A stretch of 64,000 nucleotides of DNA, taken from the NCBI RefSeq assembly GCF_002127965.1, contig NZ_CP018787.1:930001-994000 (forward strand). Reading direction: 5' to 3'. The stretch's first letter is position 1. Each line of letters begins with the position of its first letter. A program made the translations under genes and the position numbers. The stretch comes from Oxalobacter formigenes. GTDB lineage: Bacteria; Pseudomonadota; Gammaproteobacteria; Burkholderiales; Burkholderiaceae_D. The notes beneath the pieces are model-generated. The model saw only the letters and a list, made by a program, of their open reading frames with translations, was not told the origin of the DNA and did not search any database. This document shows positions 48,200 to 58,835 of the stretch, one piece after another.

Positions 48200-48363
48200 C
48201 CAGAATACAGCCCGATCCTGAAAGGTAAGGGCGGTACATTCGAGCCGGGTTTTCCTTCAAACCGGCCAAAAACGACAAGGTCAGCTTTGATCCGGGCATT
48301 CAGGCGTATACCGCAGTCCGTGAAGGGGTCGCTGCAACGGCCCGGTTCAGGTACCAGTTCTGA
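48200..48363 (+). pseudogene. Decayed 3' end of an autotransporter gene
   Basis: Reading from 48241 to the TGA at 48361-48363 gives FKPAKNDKVSFDPGIQAYTA followed by VREGVAATARFRYQF. This is the typical end of an autotransporter beta-barrel and parallels the intact autotransporter's SFDANVSGYVGQREGVAGKF and final F. Just upstream, the neighbouring frame reads PEYSPILKGKGGTFEPGF, another barrel-like segment, so a frameshift lies near 48245-48260. A TAG at 48197 and a TAA at 48226 close the two frames further upstream. Only about 55 codons survive; the rest of the gene is gone. Confidence 0.7.
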
Positions 48364-48449
48364 TAGTTATTCAAAAATAGCTCCAGTCGTTTGTCCCGTA
48401 TGTCTGGCTTTTCAGCCCGTTGCCTTTTATGGGACGGTTGTTTTTTTGA

Positions 48450-50192
48450 TCAATGAATCACTTCTTTTTTATCAAGTGATCTGGCAATCATACGGATCAG
48501 CTTGTCCGGATCGATCGGCTTTGACAGGTAATCGTTCATGCCGCTTTTAAGGGCGTTTTCCATATCGTTTCTGAATGCGTTTGCCGTCAGTGCAATGATG
48601 GGGATCGTCCGGGCATCTTCTTTGGGCAAGTTCCGGATGATCCGGGTTGCTTCGAGTCCATCCATCTCCGGCATTTGTACGTCCATCAGAACAAGACTGT
48701 AAAAACCGGCTGGTGAGGCCTTGAACTTGTCAACTGCTTCCCGACCGGTCCAGACGTGGTCCATGATGACTTCTGTCTTTTCCAGCATTGCCATAACGAT
48801 TTCAGCATTGATTTCATTGTCTTCCGCGATCAGAATGCGACAGCCTTTGAGCTGAACCGGTTTGCCGTCTGTTGATTCACTGTTTGACATGATGACCGGA
48901 TTTTCATGATCCATCTGTTCAAGCCCGAGTCTGACCGTAAAGGTCGAACCTTCGCCGGGGAGGCTGTTTACCGACATGGTGCCGTGCATCATTTTCACCA
49001 GATTCTGGCAGATCGCCAGACCCAGACCGGTCCCACCATATTGTCTGACTGTCTGTTTTTCCTGCTCGAAAGGTTCGAACATGTGTTTCATGAATTCTTC
49101 CGACATCCCGATGCCGGTATCGCTGACGATGAATTCGAGATTGACGTAACGTGAAGTATCCGTCGGCGTCTGCCGGACTTCAAGGATGATTTCTCCGCCC
49201 GATGGCGTAAATTTGATGGCATTGGAAACGATATTGATAATGATTTGGGTGATTCTCAATTCATCGCCAATGAGCGCCTGTCCGGTCAATCCTCTTTTGA
49301 TGAGCCTGAAGTCGATATTCTTGTCTGCGGCTCTCTGGGCAAACATGATTTCGATATTGTCGAGCATCTGGAGAAGATTGAATTCTTTTTCAACCAGTTC
49401 AACCTTGCCGCTTTCGATTCTGGCCATATCGAGGATGTCGTTGATCAAGGCCAGCAAAAACTGGGAAGACATGTCGAGTTTGTTCAGGCTGTCCTCGAGT
49501 TTTTCACGGTTTTCCAGCGACATTCTGGCAATTTTCGTCATGCCGATGATGCCGTTCATCGGAGTGCGGATTTCATGAGACATTTTTGAGAGAAATTCAC
49601 TTTTTTCCTTGCTGGCGTTTTCGGCATATTGCAAATCCTGGCTCAGTTTTTTTTGCCTTGAAGACAGAAGGTAAACCAGCAGTACAAGAATGGCAAAAGC
49701 AATATTCAGTCCGATGAGCCAGCCCCATGTCCTGTATACGATTTTTTCCGAGTATTCTTCTGAAGCGGTTACGGCCTGATTGGCTACGTCAAAGAGCTTT
49801 TCACTCAGATCGTAAAGTTTTTGTGTGTCGCCGCCTTTGCGGACATGGTAGATTTCTGACTTGATGGTTTTCCAGTGGTTTTGCAACTCTTGCAAGTGGC
49901 TTTGATAAACAGGGTCGTCCAGAAAAACAAGATTGTTTTTTCCTGTTCCACCCGTCAGTTCGTTAATGATGCAGTCAAGCCGGTCAATGAGAGGATCGTC
50001 AGGAATATGCCGGAGTTCCTGTTTGACAAGTTGCTGGGTGGCGCCACGGACGATGCCGGTGTAATTGATGACCCGGGCGTGTCCCTGCAGCTTGTTGATG
50101 TAATAAAGAGATACACCGCTCAAAAAGGTAAACGCGACAATCAATAGCGCAGGCACTATTTTCCGGTACGTTTTGCGTGACAATGAAGTCAT
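48450..50192 (-). CDS. Hybrid sensor histidine kinase
   Basis: 580-aa inner-membrane kinase. TM1 (about 13-31) and TM2 (about 157-176) enclose a mostly helical periplasmic domain of about 125 residues with a PilJ/NarX-like look (QLVKQELRHIPDDPLIDRL). Then come HisKA with phosphoacceptor His206 in SHEIRTPMNGIIGM, HATPase (NIVSNAIKFTPSGG, DTGIGMSEE, GGTGLGLAI) and a C-terminal receiver with Asp504 (LVLMDVQMPEMDG) and Lys558. There is no HPt domain and no response regulator next to it, so its output partner lies elsewhere. The signal is unknown. Confidence 0.93.
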   Translation of the reverse strand: MTSLSRKTYRKIVPALLIVAFTFLSGVSLYYINKLQGHARVINYTGIVRGATQQLVKQELRHIPDDPLIDRLDCIINELTGGTGKNNLVFLDDPVYQSHLQELQNHWKTIKSEIYHVRKGGDTQKLYDLSEKLFDVANQAVTASEEYSEKIVYRTWGWLIGLNIAFAILVLLVYLLSSRQKKLSQDLQYAENASKEKSEFLSKMSHEIRTPMNGIIGMTKIARMSLENREKLEDSLNKLDMSSQFLLALINDILDMARIESGKVELVEKEFNLLQMLDNIEIMFAQRAADKNIDFRLIKRGLTGQALIGDELRITQIIINIVSNAIKFTPSGGEIILEVRQTPTDTSRYVNLEFIVSDTGIGMSEEFMKHMFEPFEQEKQTVRQYGGTGLGLAICQNLVKMMHGTMSVNSLPGEGSTFTVRLGLEQMDHENPVIMSNSESTDGKPVQLKGCRILIAEDNEINAEIVMAMLEKTEVIMDHVWTGREAVDKFKASPAGFYSLVLMDVQMPEMDGLEATRIIRNLPKEDARTIPIIALTANAFRNDMENALKSGMNDYLSKPIDPDKLIRMIARSLDKKEVIH

Positions 50193-50456
50193 GAAATATT
50201 CTTCCTGTCCAATTGCGGTTTTACACTAAATTACAGGAGATTAAATATTTGTCAGTTTTTATGAGACTGAAGCCGGTATTGGAAATGTGATCCTGCCATC
50301 ACAAAACACGATCCAATGATTCAAGTATGCCATAGAATCAATTCTTTATTATTTCTTTATGGAAATATCTGATTTTAACCTTGATCACACTATATCAATG
50401 TGTTGTTTTAATGACATGTCTTCAGTTGAATATCGTAAAATGAAATTGCAGGGATG
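50193..50456. other. Intergenic region upstream of the kinase
   Basis: About 260 AT-rich bases between the kinase start and the htpG terminator. It presumably contains the kinase promoter; no gene or clear element seen. Confidence 0.4.
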
Positions 50457-50483
50457 AAAAAAGCCCGGAAACCGGGCTTTTTT
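50457..50483. terminator. Terminator after htpG
   Basis: A perfect 12-bp inverted repeat A6-GCCCGG/CCGGGC-T6 (50457-50468 with 50472-50483) with a 3-nt loop, 18 bp past the htpG stop. It is symmetrical and can act in both directions. Confidence 0.9.
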
Positions 50484-50500
50484 ACAGATATAAAGTGAAA

Positions 50501-52423
50501 TCAATCACTTTTTTTCCCGACTGAATCGAGAAGCATGTTGTTCATCAGCTTGACGAAGGCAGCCGGATCGGCAAGTGCACCACCTTCGGCCAGAACGGCC
50601 TGATCGAACAGGAGATTTGTCCAGTCGTCGAAATGTTTGTCTTCGTATTTGAGACTTTGAACGATTGGATGATTCGGATTGATTTCCAGAATCGGTTTCA
50701 TGTTCGGTACCTTCTGGCCTGCGGCTTTCAGCATTCTCTGGAGATTGCCGGAAAGGTCTTTTTCATCCGCGATCAGGCACGTTGGCGAATCGGTCAGTCT
50801 GACAGTAACCCTGACGTCTTTGACTTTTTTCCCAAGAACCGTTTTCATTTTTTCAATCGTATCCTTGAAATCGGTCTGGTTTTCCTCGTTCTGTTTCTTT
50901 TCTTCCTCATCGGCCAGTTTCAGAAGATCAAGGTCGCCCTGCGCGACGGACGCCAGATTTTTTTCATTGTATTCCGTCAGGAAAGAAAGCATCCATTCAT
51001 CCACACGGTCGGTCAGGATGAGCACTTCGATGCCTTTCTTGCGGAAGATTTCCATATGAGGACTGTTTTTCGCGGCTGTGTAATTTTCTGCGGTGATGTA
51101 GAAAATACGGACCTGGCTGTCTTTCATCCTCGAAATGTAATCGTCCAGCGAAACGTTTTGTACGTCCGAATCATTGTGCGTGGAAGCGAAGCGCAGCAGT
51201 TTTGCGATGCGTTCCTTGTTGCCCGGGTCTTCCCCGACGCCTTCTTTCAGGACCTGTCCGAACTGGTTCCAGAAAGTGGTGTAGAGTTCTTTCTTTGCCG
51301 GATCGTCAGATTGGGCCAGTTCTTCCAGCATGGTCAAAACGCGACGGGTCGAACCCTCGCGGATCATTTTGACGTCCCGGGATTCCTGCAGGATTTCACG
51401 GGAAACGTTCAGGGGCAGGTCGTTTGAATCGATCACGCCACGGACGAAACGCAGGTAAACCGGCATCAGCTGTTCCGCGTCATCCATGATGAAAACACGT
51501 TTGACGTAGAGCTTGATGCCGCCCCGCTTGTTACGGTCCCACAAGTCGAAAGGCGCTTCTTTCGGGATATAGAGCAGTTGATTGTATTCCGTGCGGCCTT
51601 CGACCTTGTTGTGCGTCCAGCTCAAAGGATCGTTAAGGTCGTGAGTGATGTGTTTGTAAAATTCGCGGTACTGTTCGTCGGTAATGTCGGCCTTGTTTCT
51701 TGCCCAGAGTGCATTGGCCTGATTGACGGTTTCCAGTTCCGTTCCGGTTTTCATCGTTTTCGATTCATTGTCCCATTCTTCCTTCAGCATCTGGATGGGA
51801 AGGGAAACATGGTCGGAATATTTGCGGATGATGGCTTTCAGGCGCCAGTTGGTCAGGAAATCGTCTTCGCCTTCACGCAAGTGAAGTGTGATGTCCGTTC
51901 CGCGTTGGGCCCTGTCGATTTTTTCTACCGTAAAGTCGCCTTCACCAGTCGATTCCCATCGGATGCCTTCGCTGGCTGGCAGCCCTGCGCGCCGGGATTC
52001 AACGGTAATTTTATCTGCAACGATAAAGCCTGAATAAAAACCGACGCCGAATTGTCCGATCAGAGCGTCGTTTTTCTTCTGGTCGCTCGACAGGCGCGCC
52101 AGAAATTCTTTCGTCCCGGATTTGGCGATCGTACCCAAATGGGCAATTGCCTCATCCCGGCTCATCCCGATACCGTTATCGGATATGGTGATGGTTCTGT
52201 TTTCCGGAGAAAATGAGATCCGGATTTTCAGATCAGGATCGTGTTCCTGCAGTTCAGGCTTGTCCAATGCTTCGTAACGGAGCCGGTCGATGGCGTCCGA
52301 TGCGTTGGAAATGAGTTCGCGCAGGAAAATTTCCTTGTTGGAATAAAGAGAGTGGATCATCAATTGCAGAAGCTGTTTCACTTCTGCCTGAAAGCCCATG
52401 GTTTGTTTTTCCGATTCAGCCAT
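50501..52423 (-). CDS. htpG: Chaperone protein HtpG (Hsp90)
   Basis: 640-aa cytoplasmic Hsp90. The N-terminal ATP-binding domain has [34 protein letters not shown] and [17 protein letters not shown]. The middle domain has [20 protein letters not shown]. The product ends in the usual dimerisation domain. GAGGTAAAA precedes the ATG. A near-perfect sigma-32 promoter lies about 50 bp upstream, so heat induction is expected. Confidence 0.98.
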   Translation of the reverse strand: MAESEKQTMGFQAEVKQLLQLMIHSLYSNKEIFLRELISNASDAIDRLRYEALDKPELQEHDPDLKIRISFSPENRTITISDNGIGMSRDEAIAHLGTIAKSGTKEFLARLSSDQKKNDALIGQFGVGFYSGFIVADKITVESRRAGLPASEGIRWESTGEGDFTVEKIDRAQRGTDITLHLREGEDDFLTNWRLKAIIRKYSDHVSLPIQMLKEEWDNESKTMKTGTELETVNQANALWARNKADITDEQYREFYKHITHDLNDPLSWTHNKVEGRTEYNQLLYIPKEAPFDLWDRNKRGGIKLYVKRVFIMDDAEQLMPVYLRFVRGVIDSNDLPLNVSREILQESRDVKMIREGSTRRVLTMLEELAQSDDPAKKELYTTFWNQFGQVLKEGVGEDPGNKERIAKLLRFASTHNDSDVQNVSLDDYISRMKDSQVRIFYITAENYTAAKNSPHMEIFRKKGIEVLILTDRVDEWMLSFLTEYNEKNLASVAQGDLDLLKLADEEEKKQNEENQTDFKDTIEKMKTVLGKKVKDVRVTVRLTDSPTCLIADEKDLSGNLQRMLKAAGQKVPNMKPILEINPNHPIVQSLKYEDKHFDDWTNLLFDQAVLAEGGALADPAAFVKLMNNMLLDSVGKKSD

Positions 52424-52473
52424 TTTTACCTCGTATTTACCTCGTGGAAAGCGATATTAAATGAATGAAACCC

Positions 52474-52502
52474 ATATAGGGGTTTATACCGTATATTTCA
52501 AG
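52474..52502 (-). promoter_or_regulatory. Sigma-32 heat-shock promoter of htpG
   Basis: On the minus strand CTTGAAA (complement of 52496-52502), a 13-bp spacer and CCCCTATAT (complement of 52474-52482) match the RpoH consensus CTTGAAA-N11-16-CCCCATNT. It lies just upstream of htpG, a classical heat-shock gene. Confidence 0.87.
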
Positions 52503-52686
52503 GGGTATCCAGTGCACAGGGCTATATTGCGCATTTTCAATGTCCAACATTTGTCAGGATGTTTTGTATTTGCCATAAGAAAATGCCGCAATCGGCAGGC
52601 GAATGTTATTTCCTGAACCCTTTTTTCAGTATCGCTCCGGTATGAGTGGCGCTATAATCGGATAAAACAATTACGATACTATTTAC

Positions 52687-53850
52687 ATGAAGTACTCTGA
52701 CCGAATCCTCAATACCCCTTCCTCGTTTATCCGCGATATCCTGAAAGTGACCGATGCACCGGACGTCATTTCTTTTGCGGGAGGCCTGCCCAATCCGGTT
52801 TCTTTTCCGATCGGCGATTTGCAGGAATCGATTGAAGGGGCCATCAAAAAAAACGGAAGCAAACTGTTCCAGTATTCCACGACGGAAGGTTATCTGCCCT
52901 TGCGGGAAATGATCGCAGCCAAATATCGCCGGAAGTTCAATCTGGACGTTAATCCTGAGGATGTACTGATCACGAACGGTTCGCAGCAGGCGCTGGAACT
53001 GCTCGGCAAGGTCATTCTGAACAAGGGTGATCAGGTATTGATGGAAGAACCGGGTTATCTGGGCGCCATTCAGGCTTTTTCCCTGTGCGAACCTCAATTT
53101 TTGTCCGTGACTCTGGAAGAAGACGGCCTCGATCTGGTGAAACTGGAAGAAATGCTGAAAACGAATCCGGTCAAGCTGATTTACTGCGTACCGAATTTCC
53201 AGAATCCGACCGGTTTGACGTATTCGCTGGAAAAAAGAAAAGCCATGCGTGACATTGTTTCGAAATATGATGTTGCGTTCATTGAAGACGATCCATACGG
53301 CGAATTGCGTTTCCGGGGGGAATCACTGCCCTATATCGGCGCAGGCCATATGGAAAACAGCATTTTGCTGGGAACGTTTTCCAAAACGGTCACGCCGGGT
53401 ATGCGTCTGGGTTTTCTGATCACGAAAAATACCGAGTTGATGCGCCATCTGGTGACCGCCAAACAGGGCAGTGACCTGCATACGAACATTTTCACGCAGT
53501 ATGTCATTCATGAATATCTCATGAATAATCCCTATGCAGAGCATGTCAAAAAGATTATCGCCCTGTATGAGGAGCAGGCCACCGCCATGCTGGATGCGAT
53601 GGAAGCGTATTTCCCGAAAACGGTTTCATGGACGAAGCCTGAAGGGGGGATGTTCATTTGGGTAACGTTGCCGGAGGGATTGTCGGCACTGGATGTTTTC
53701 CAGAAAGCGATGGAAAAGAAAGTGGCTTTCGTGCCGGGCGATCCGTTTTATACCCACAAGCGGGGCGTCAATACATTCCGCCTGAATTATACGAATGCAA
53801 CACCGGACGTGATCCGGGAAGGTATCAAACGGCTGGGCAGTATTTTGTAA
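52687..53850 (+). CDS. PLP-dependent aminotransferase (LysN/MocR-like class I)
   Basis: 387-aa fold-type I aminotransferase resembling 2-aminoadipate and aromatic/branched-chain aminotransferases. N-terminal VISFAGGLPNPVSFPIGDL, LITNGSQQALELLGKVIL, CVPNFQNPTGLTYS and PLP Lys233 in LGTFSKTVTPGMRLG are clear. The start at 52687 has no strong ribosome binding site. Nothing around it fixes the substrate. The convergent neighbour is ilvE, with a shared terminator, so a role in amino-acid turnover is plausible but unproven. Confidence 0.88.
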   Translation: MKYSDRILNTPSSFIRDILKVTDAPDVISFAGGLPNPVSFPIGDLQESIEGAIKKNGSKLFQYSTTEGYLPLREMIAAKYRRKFNLDVNPEDVLITNGSQQALELLGKVILNKGDQVLMEEPGYLGAIQAFSLCEPQFLSVTLEEDGLDLVKLEEMLKTNPVKLIYCVPNFQNPTGLTYSLEKRKAMRDIVSKYDVAFIEDDPYGELRFRGESLPYIGAGHMENSILLGTFSKTVTPGMRLGFLITKNTELMRHLVTAKQGSDLHTNIFTQYVIHEYLMNNPYAEHVKKIIALYEEQATAMLDAMEAYFPKTVSWTKPEGGMFIWVTLPEGLSALDVFQKAMEKKVAFVPGDPFYTHKRGVNTFRLNYTNATPDVIREGIKRLGSIL

Positions 53851-53868
53851 AAGAAGTCATTGAAATAA

Positions 53869-53901
53869 AAAAGCGCAAATGAAAATTTGCGCTTTTTTTT
53901 T
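53869..53901. terminator. Bidirectional terminator
   Basis: A perfect 10-bp stem (53871-53880 with 53885-53894) capped by a GAAA tetraloop with A and T runs on either side, between the convergent aminotransferase gene and ilvE. Confidence 0.9.
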
Positions 53902-53915
53902 AACTGACAATCGAA

Positions 53916-54839
53916 TCAGACCGGACTCAGCCAATGGGCATATTTCGGCGCTTTTCCGGCAACGACGTCGAAAAAGAGGGACTGGATTTTTTCGGTGATC
54001 GGGCCACGGGAACCGCTCCCGATTCTCCGGTTATCGAGTTCACGTATCGGGGTGATTTCTGCTGCGGTGCCAGAAAAGAAGGCTTCGTCGGCACAATAGA
54101 CTTCGTCGCGCGTAATGCGTTTCTGAATGACTTCAAAGCCGAGATCGTTGGCCAGAGTGATAACCGTATCGCGAGTGATACCGTCGAGGCAGCTTGCCAG
54201 ATCCGGAGTATAGAGTTTCCCGTTTTTGACGATGAACACATTTTCACCGGAACCTTCGGAAACAAAGCCTTCCGTGTCGAGTAACAGGGCTTCGTCGTAA
54301 CCGTCGGCAGTGGCTTCCTGATTGGCGAGGATCGAGTTGATGTAATAACCGGATGCCTTGGCGCGAACCAGCGACACGTTGACGTGGTGACGGTTGTATG
54401 AAGAGACCTTGACACGGATGCCCTTGTTGATGCCGTCGTCTCCGAGATAGGCGCCCCAGGGCCATGCGGCGATGGCGGTATGGATGGTGTTCTTTTTCGC
54501 GGATACGCCGAGCATTTCGGAGCCGACCCAGATGATCGGGCGGATGTAGCCTGATTCCAGATGGTTGGCTCGAATGACTTCTTTTTGCGCTTCCATCAGT
54601 GTGTCCATATCGTAAGGGACGTTCATCTGGAAGATTTTCGCCGAATTCAACAGGCGTTTTGTGTGTTCCGGCAGGCGGAAGATGGCGGTTCCGTTTTGTG
54701 TCTTGTATGCGCGCACGCCTTCGAACACCGACATGCCGTAATGTAAAGAGTGAGTCAATACGTGGATGGTGGCGCTTCGCCAGTCAACGAGTTGTCCATC
54801 CTGCCAGATTTTTCCATCACGGTCATGCATTGGTGACAT
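53916..54839 (-). CDS. ilvE: Branched-chain amino acid aminotransferase
   Basis: 307-aa fold-type IV PLP enzyme that transaminates Leu, Ile and Val with 2-oxoglutarate. It starts with MHDRDGKIWQDGQLVDWR, has HSLHYGMSVFEGVRAY and the PLP Lys161 in VRAKASGYYINSILANQEA, and the later GSGENVFIVKNGKLYTPDL. AGGAGAAA lies upstream of the ATG at 54839. Single gene. Confidence 0.96.
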   Translation of the reverse strand: MSPMHDRDGKIWQDGQLVDWRSATIHVLTHSLHYGMSVFEGVRAYKTQNGTAIFRLPEHTKRLLNSAKIFQMNVPYDMDTLMEAQKEVIRANHLESGYIRPIIWVGSEMLGVSAKKNTIHTAIAAWPWGAYLGDDGINKGIRVKVSSYNRHHVNVSLVRAKASGYYINSILANQEATADGYDEALLLDTEGFVSEGSGENVFIVKNGKLYTPDLASCLDGITRDTVITLANDLGFEVIQKRITRDEVYCADEAFFSGTAAEITPIRELDNRRIGSGSRGPITEKIQSLFFDVVAGKAPKYAHWLSPV

Positions 54840-55037
54840 GAGAATTTCTCCTGAATTTCAAGTCAAAAATTCAATTCTAATCGAAGAGATGTCTTGTTCA
54901 AAAGAATTATGTTTACAAGCTCATATTGTGTGACTTTTTTGCTTATGAGATATGACAATCAGTGGCCCTTAAAATGGCTATACAGGGTTGGTGTACGGTA
55001 AAATAAAGAATTCTTTCACTTTCCATGGTCATTACCT

Positions 55038-56240
55038 ATGCAAACTGAACCTTCTTTCAAACGTCTTTCCGATCTGGTGGATAAAGGCGAGCTGCAGGGA
55101 AAACGTGTTTTTATCCGTTCAGACCTGAATGTTCCGCGCGACGCTGACGGCAATATTACTGAAGATACCCGTATCCGCGCTTCAATGCCTGCCATCGAAG
55201 AGGCATTGAAAGGCGGTGCTGCGGTTATGGTGACGTCGCATCTGGGTCGTCCTAAGGAAGGCGTTTTTTCCGAATCGGAGTCGCTCGCGCCTGTTGCCAA
55301 ACGCATGTCGGAATTGCTGGGCAAGCCGGTTGAATTGAAACGTGACTGGATCGATGGGGTGGACGTGAAACCGGGGCAGGTCGTTCTGTTGGAAAATGCC
55401 CGTTTCAACAAGGGTGAAAAGAAAAACGACGATGATCTCGCCAAAAAGATGGCAGCCTTGTGTGACGTATACGTCAATGACGCTTTCGGAACAGCCCATC
55501 GCGCCGAAGCGACGACTTACGGTATTGCCAGATATGCGCCTGTTGCCGTTGCTGGCCCTTTGCTTGCCGCTGAACTGGATGCGCTGGAAAAGGCTCTGAA
55601 AAGTCCACTGCGCCCCATGATGGCGATCGTCGGGGGTTCCAAGGTTTCCGGGAAACTCGAAGTGCTGAAAACGCTGGCTGACAAGGTCGACAGTCTGATT
55701 GTCGGAGGTGGTATTGCCAATACATTTTTGCTGGCTGCCGGTTATCCGGTCGGGCGTTCGCTGATCGAGGAAGATCTCATCGATGAAGCCAAATCGATCA
55801 TGGCGAAAATGAAATACCGCAAGGCAACGGTACCATTGCCGGTTGATGTGGTGACGGCCAAGGAATTTGCCGCCAGCGCACCAGCTGTCGTCAAAAAGGT
55901 CGCTGATGTCGAGCCGGATGACATGATTCTGGATATCGGCCCTGAAACGGCGAAACTCTATGCCGACCGCATTGCCAAATCCGGAACGATTGTCTGGAAT
56001 GGTCCGGTTGGTGTTTTTGAATTCGATCAGTTTGCAGGCGGTACGAAGACCGTTGCCGAGGCGATTGCCAATTCACGGGCTTTTTCGATTGCAGGTGGCG
56101 GGGACACGCTGGCTGCTATCGCCAAATACAATATTGCCGACAAAATGGGGTATATCTCGACTGGCGGTGGCGCTTTTCTGGAATTCCTGGAAGGGAAAAC
56201 CTTGCCTGCTGTCGAAATCCTGATGCAGCGCGCACAATAA
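55038..56240 (+). CDS. pgk: Phosphoglycerate kinase
   Basis: 400-aa glycolytic/gluconeogenic kinase interconverting 1,3-bisphosphoglycerate and 3-phosphoglycerate. Motifs: [46 protein letters not shown], and nucleotide-binding [20 protein letters not shown] near the C-terminus. The ATG at 55038 lacks a good ribosome binding site. fba follows after 22 bp; pyk, which commonly lies between them in Burkholderiales, is missing. Confidence 0.97.
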   Translation: MQTEPSFKRLSDLVDKGELQGKRVFIRSDLNVPRDADGNITEDTRIRASMPAIEEALKGGAAVMVTSHLGRPKEGVFSESESLAPVAKRMSELLGKPVELKRDWIDGVDVKPGQVVLLENARFNKGEKKNDDDLAKKMAALCDVYVNDAFGTAHRAEATTYGIARYAPVAVAGPLLAAELDALEKALKSPLRPMMAIVGGSKVSGKLEVLKTLADKVDSLIVGGGIANTFLLAAGYPVGRSLIEEDLIDEAKSIMAKMKYRKATVPLPVDVVTAKEFAASAPAVVKKVADVEPDDMILDIGPETAKLYADRIAKSGTIVWNGPVGVFEFDQFAGGTKTVAEAIANSRAFSIAGGGDTLAAIAKYNIADKMGYISTGGGAFLEFLEGKTLPAVEILMQRAQ

Positions 56241-56262
56241 ATATAATCAAGGAGAAAAACGG

Positions 56263-57327
56263 ATGCCTATCGTATCAATGCGTCAATTACTGGATCATGC
56301 CGCTGAAAACGGCTATGGTCTGCCTGCGTTCAACGTCAATAACCTTGAACAGGTTCAGGCGATTATGGAAGCGGCTGCCGAAGTCGATTCACCTGTCATC
56401 ATGCAGGCTTCCGCAGGTGCCCGACGCTATGCCGGTGAAGCTTTTCTGCGCCATCTGATTGAAGCGGCTGTCGAGGCTTATCCTGATATTCCGATTGTGA
56501 TGCATCAGGATCATGGCCAGTCGCCTGCCGTTTGCATGTCGGCCATCCGTTCGGGTTTCAGTTCGGTCATGATGGACGGTTCCCTGTTGCCGGACGGCAA
56601 AACGGCGGCGGATTATGATTACAATGTTGAAGTGACGAAAGAAGTCGTCAAGTTTTCCCATGCCGTCGGTGTGACCGTTGAGGCGGAACTGGGGGTTCTG
56701 GGTTCGCTGGAAACCATGAAGGCTGACAAGGAAGACGGTATCGGCGCTGAAGGCACGATGACACGGGAACAGCTGTTGACCAATCCGGATCAGGCCGTCG
56801 ATTTCGTTGCCCAGACCCAGTGCGATGCACTGGCGATTGCGATTGGTACGTCACATGGCGCATACAAATTCACCCGCAAGCCGACAGGCGACATTCTGGC
56901 GATCGATCGCCTGAAAGAGATTCATGCCCGTTTGCCGAATACGCATCTGGTCATGCACGGTTCGTCTTCCGTACCTCAGGAATTGCTGGCATTGATTCGT
57001 GAATACGGTGGCGACATTCGTGAAACCTATGGCGTTCCGGTTGAAGAGTTGCAGGAAAGTATCAAATTCGGGGTCCGCAAAATCAATATCGATACCGATA
57101 TCCGTCTGGCCATGACAGCCGCGATCCGCCGTTATCTGATGCAGAATCCATCGCATTTCGACCCGCGTGAATATCTGAAGGCCGCAAAGGAAGAAGCGAA
57201 GAAAATGTGTATTTCACGCTACGTCGCTTTCGGTTCGGCTGGACAGGCATCGAAGATCAAGCCGATTCCTCTGGAAAAGATGGCGGAAAAATATAAAAAA
57301 GGCGAACTCGCCCAAATCGTGAAATAA
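56263..57327 (+). CDS. fba: Fructose-bisphosphate aldolase, class II
   Basis: 354-aa zinc aldolase of the CbbA/Fba type. Zn and substrate motifs: [57 protein letters not shown] and [27 protein letters not shown] precedes the ATG. It is probably co-transcribed with pgk; a terminator-like hairpin follows before purE. Confidence 0.97.
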   Translation: MPIVSMRQLLDHAAENGYGLPAFNVNNLEQVQAIMEAAAEVDSPVIMQASAGARRYAGEAFLRHLIEAAVEAYPDIPIVMHQDHGQSPAVCMSAIRSGFSSVMMDGSLLPDGKTAADYDYNVEVTKEVVKFSHAVGVTVEAELGVLGSLETMKADKEDGIGAEGTMTREQLLTNPDQAVDFVAQTQCDALAIAIGTSHGAYKFTRKPTGDILAIDRLKEIHARLPNTHLVMHGSSSVPQELLALIREYGGDIRETYGVPVEELQESIKFGVRKINIDTDIRLAMTAAIRRYLMQNPSHFDPREYLKAAKEEAKKMCISRYVAFGSAGQASKIKPIPLEKMAEKYKKGELAQIVK

Positions 57328-57358
57328 TATCGTTTTTCCAGAAAAAGTAGCACAATAC

Positions 57359-57398
57359 GCAGGTGCGTTCGATGTCGGACGCACCTGCCTTGTTTTCA
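57359..57398 (+). terminator. Terminator between fba and purE
   Basis: A perfect 10-bp stem (57359-57368 with 57379-57388) with a 10-nt loop, followed by a moderately T-rich tail. It probably separates pgk-fba from the purine genes, perhaps incompletely. Confidence 0.7.
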
Positions 57399-57428
57399 GC
57401 GCAAGTTTTTGATTGATTGAGTATAAAA

Positions 57429-57941
57429 ATGGTAGATACAAATAAAGAAGACGAAAAATTGGTCGGTATCGTCATGGGTTCCACTTCCGATTGGGACATC
57501 ATGAAAGAAGCGGCAAAAATGTGTAAGGACTTTGGCGTTTCTTTCGAAGCACGTGCCTTGTCGGCTCACCGCACTCCGGAAGAACTGGCCGAATGGATGA
57601 CCAGCATGGAAAAACGCGGTTGCCGTGCATTTATTGCCGGTGCAGGCGGTGCAGCCCATCTGGCCGGTGTTGTCGCTTCCCATACCATTCTGCCGATTTT
57701 CGGCGTACCTATCCCGTCCAAATACATGAAGGGACTCGATTCCCTGCTGGCAACGGTCCAGATGCCAAAGGGCATTCCCGTTTCCACTCTGGCGATCGGG
57801 GAAGGTGGCGCTGCCAATGCCGCGCTGGCTGTTATTTCCGTTCTGGCCTTAAATGACGACAGCCTGAAAGACAAACTGAAGGCTTTCCGTGTCAAACAGT
57901 CGGAAAAAGTCCGTCAGGCCACTCTGCCTGAACTCGACTGA
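57429..57941 (+). CDS. purE: N5-carboxyaminoimidazole ribonucleotide mutase
   Basis: 170-aa PurE converts N5-CAIR to CAIR in purine synthesis. Motifs: [23 protein letters not shown] (class I type, needing N5-CAIR made by PurK), [39 protein letters not shown] and [13 protein letters not shown]. The ATG at 57429 is chosen, with a TTG at 57417 as alternative. purC follows after 14 bp. purK, expected in this cluster, is absent. Confidence 0.95.
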   Translation: MVDTNKEDEKLVGIVMGSTSDWDIMKEAAKMCKDFGVSFEARALSAHRTPEELAEWMTSMEKRGCRAFIAGAGGAAHLAGVVASHTILPIFGVPIPSKYMKGLDSLLATVQMPKGIPVSTLAIGEGGAANAALAVISVLALNDDSLKDKLKAFRVKQSEKVRQATLPELD

Positions 57942-57955
57942 GAAAGAGGTGCAAT

Positions 57956-58834
57956 ATGCCAGGATTAATGAAAACGCAAATCAAATCCCTGCCTTTTCTG
58001 CATCGCGGAAAAGTCAGGGATATTTACGCTGTCGGTGACGATAAACTCCTTGTTGTCCAGACCGATCGTCTGTCCGCTTTCGACGTCATTATGGAAGATC
58101 CGATTCCGAACAAGGGCCGTATTCTGACAGCGATGTCGAATTTCTGGTTCAAAAAATTCGGTCATCTGATGCCCAATCACATGACGGATATCGATCCTGA
58201 ATCGCTTGTCGCTCCTCATGAGCGCGATCAGGTCAGAGGACGCGCAATTGTCGTCAAAAAATACAAGGCTATTCCGATAGAAGCGATCGTTCGCGGCTAT
58301 ATCATCGGTACTGGCTGGAAAGATTACCAGCAGACCGGAGCCATTTGCGGCATTAAATTGCCGGCTGGACTGAAAGAAGCCCAGAAATTGCCGGAAGTGA
58401 TCTTCACTCCTTCGACCAAAGCTGATGTCGGTGAACATGACCAGAATATCTCATTTGAAAAAATGAAGGAAATCGTCGGTGCCGAAGTCGCTGAAAAAGT
58501 CCGGGAAATGGCCATTACCCTGTACAGGGAAGCGGCTGAATTTGCGGCGACGAAAGGCATTCTGATCGCCGATACCAAATTCGAGTTCGGTATGGACGAT
58601 GACGGAAAAATTTATCTGATCGATGAAATCCTGACGCCCGATTCTTCCCGTTTCTGGCCTCTCTCCAGTTATGAAGTCGGCATGTCACCCCCGTCGTTCG
58701 ACAAACAGTACGTTCGTGACTGGCTGTCCGCCCAACCGTGGGATAAAACAGCGCCTGCTCCACGTCTGCCGCTTGAAGTCGCAGAAAAAACGACTGAAAA
58801 ATACAATGAGGCATTGCGTCTTTTGACGGCTTGA
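57956..58834 (+). CDS. purC: SAICAR synthetase
   Basis: 292-aa PurC joins CAIR and aspartate in purine synthesis. Motifs: [71 protein letters not shown] and [13 protein letters not shown]. It is the longer (SAICAR synthetase II-like) form. AGAGGTG precedes the ATG. It ends one base before the Sua5-type gene, so the two are coupled. Confidence 0.96.
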   Translation: MPGLMKTQIKSLPFLHRGKVRDIYAVGDDKLLVVQTDRLSAFDVIMEDPIPNKGRILTAMSNFWFKKFGHLMPNHMTDIDPESLVAPHERDQVRGRAIVVKKYKAIPIEAIVRGYIIGTGWKDYQQTGAICGIKLPAGLKEAQKLPEVIFTPSTKADVGEHDQNISFEKMKEIVGAEVAEKVREMAITLYREAAEFAATKGILIADTKFEFGMDDDGKIYLIDEILTPDSSRFWPLSSYEVGMSPPSFDKQYVRDWLSAQPWDKTAPAPRLPLEVAEKTTEKYNEALRLLTA

Positions 58835-58835
58835 T

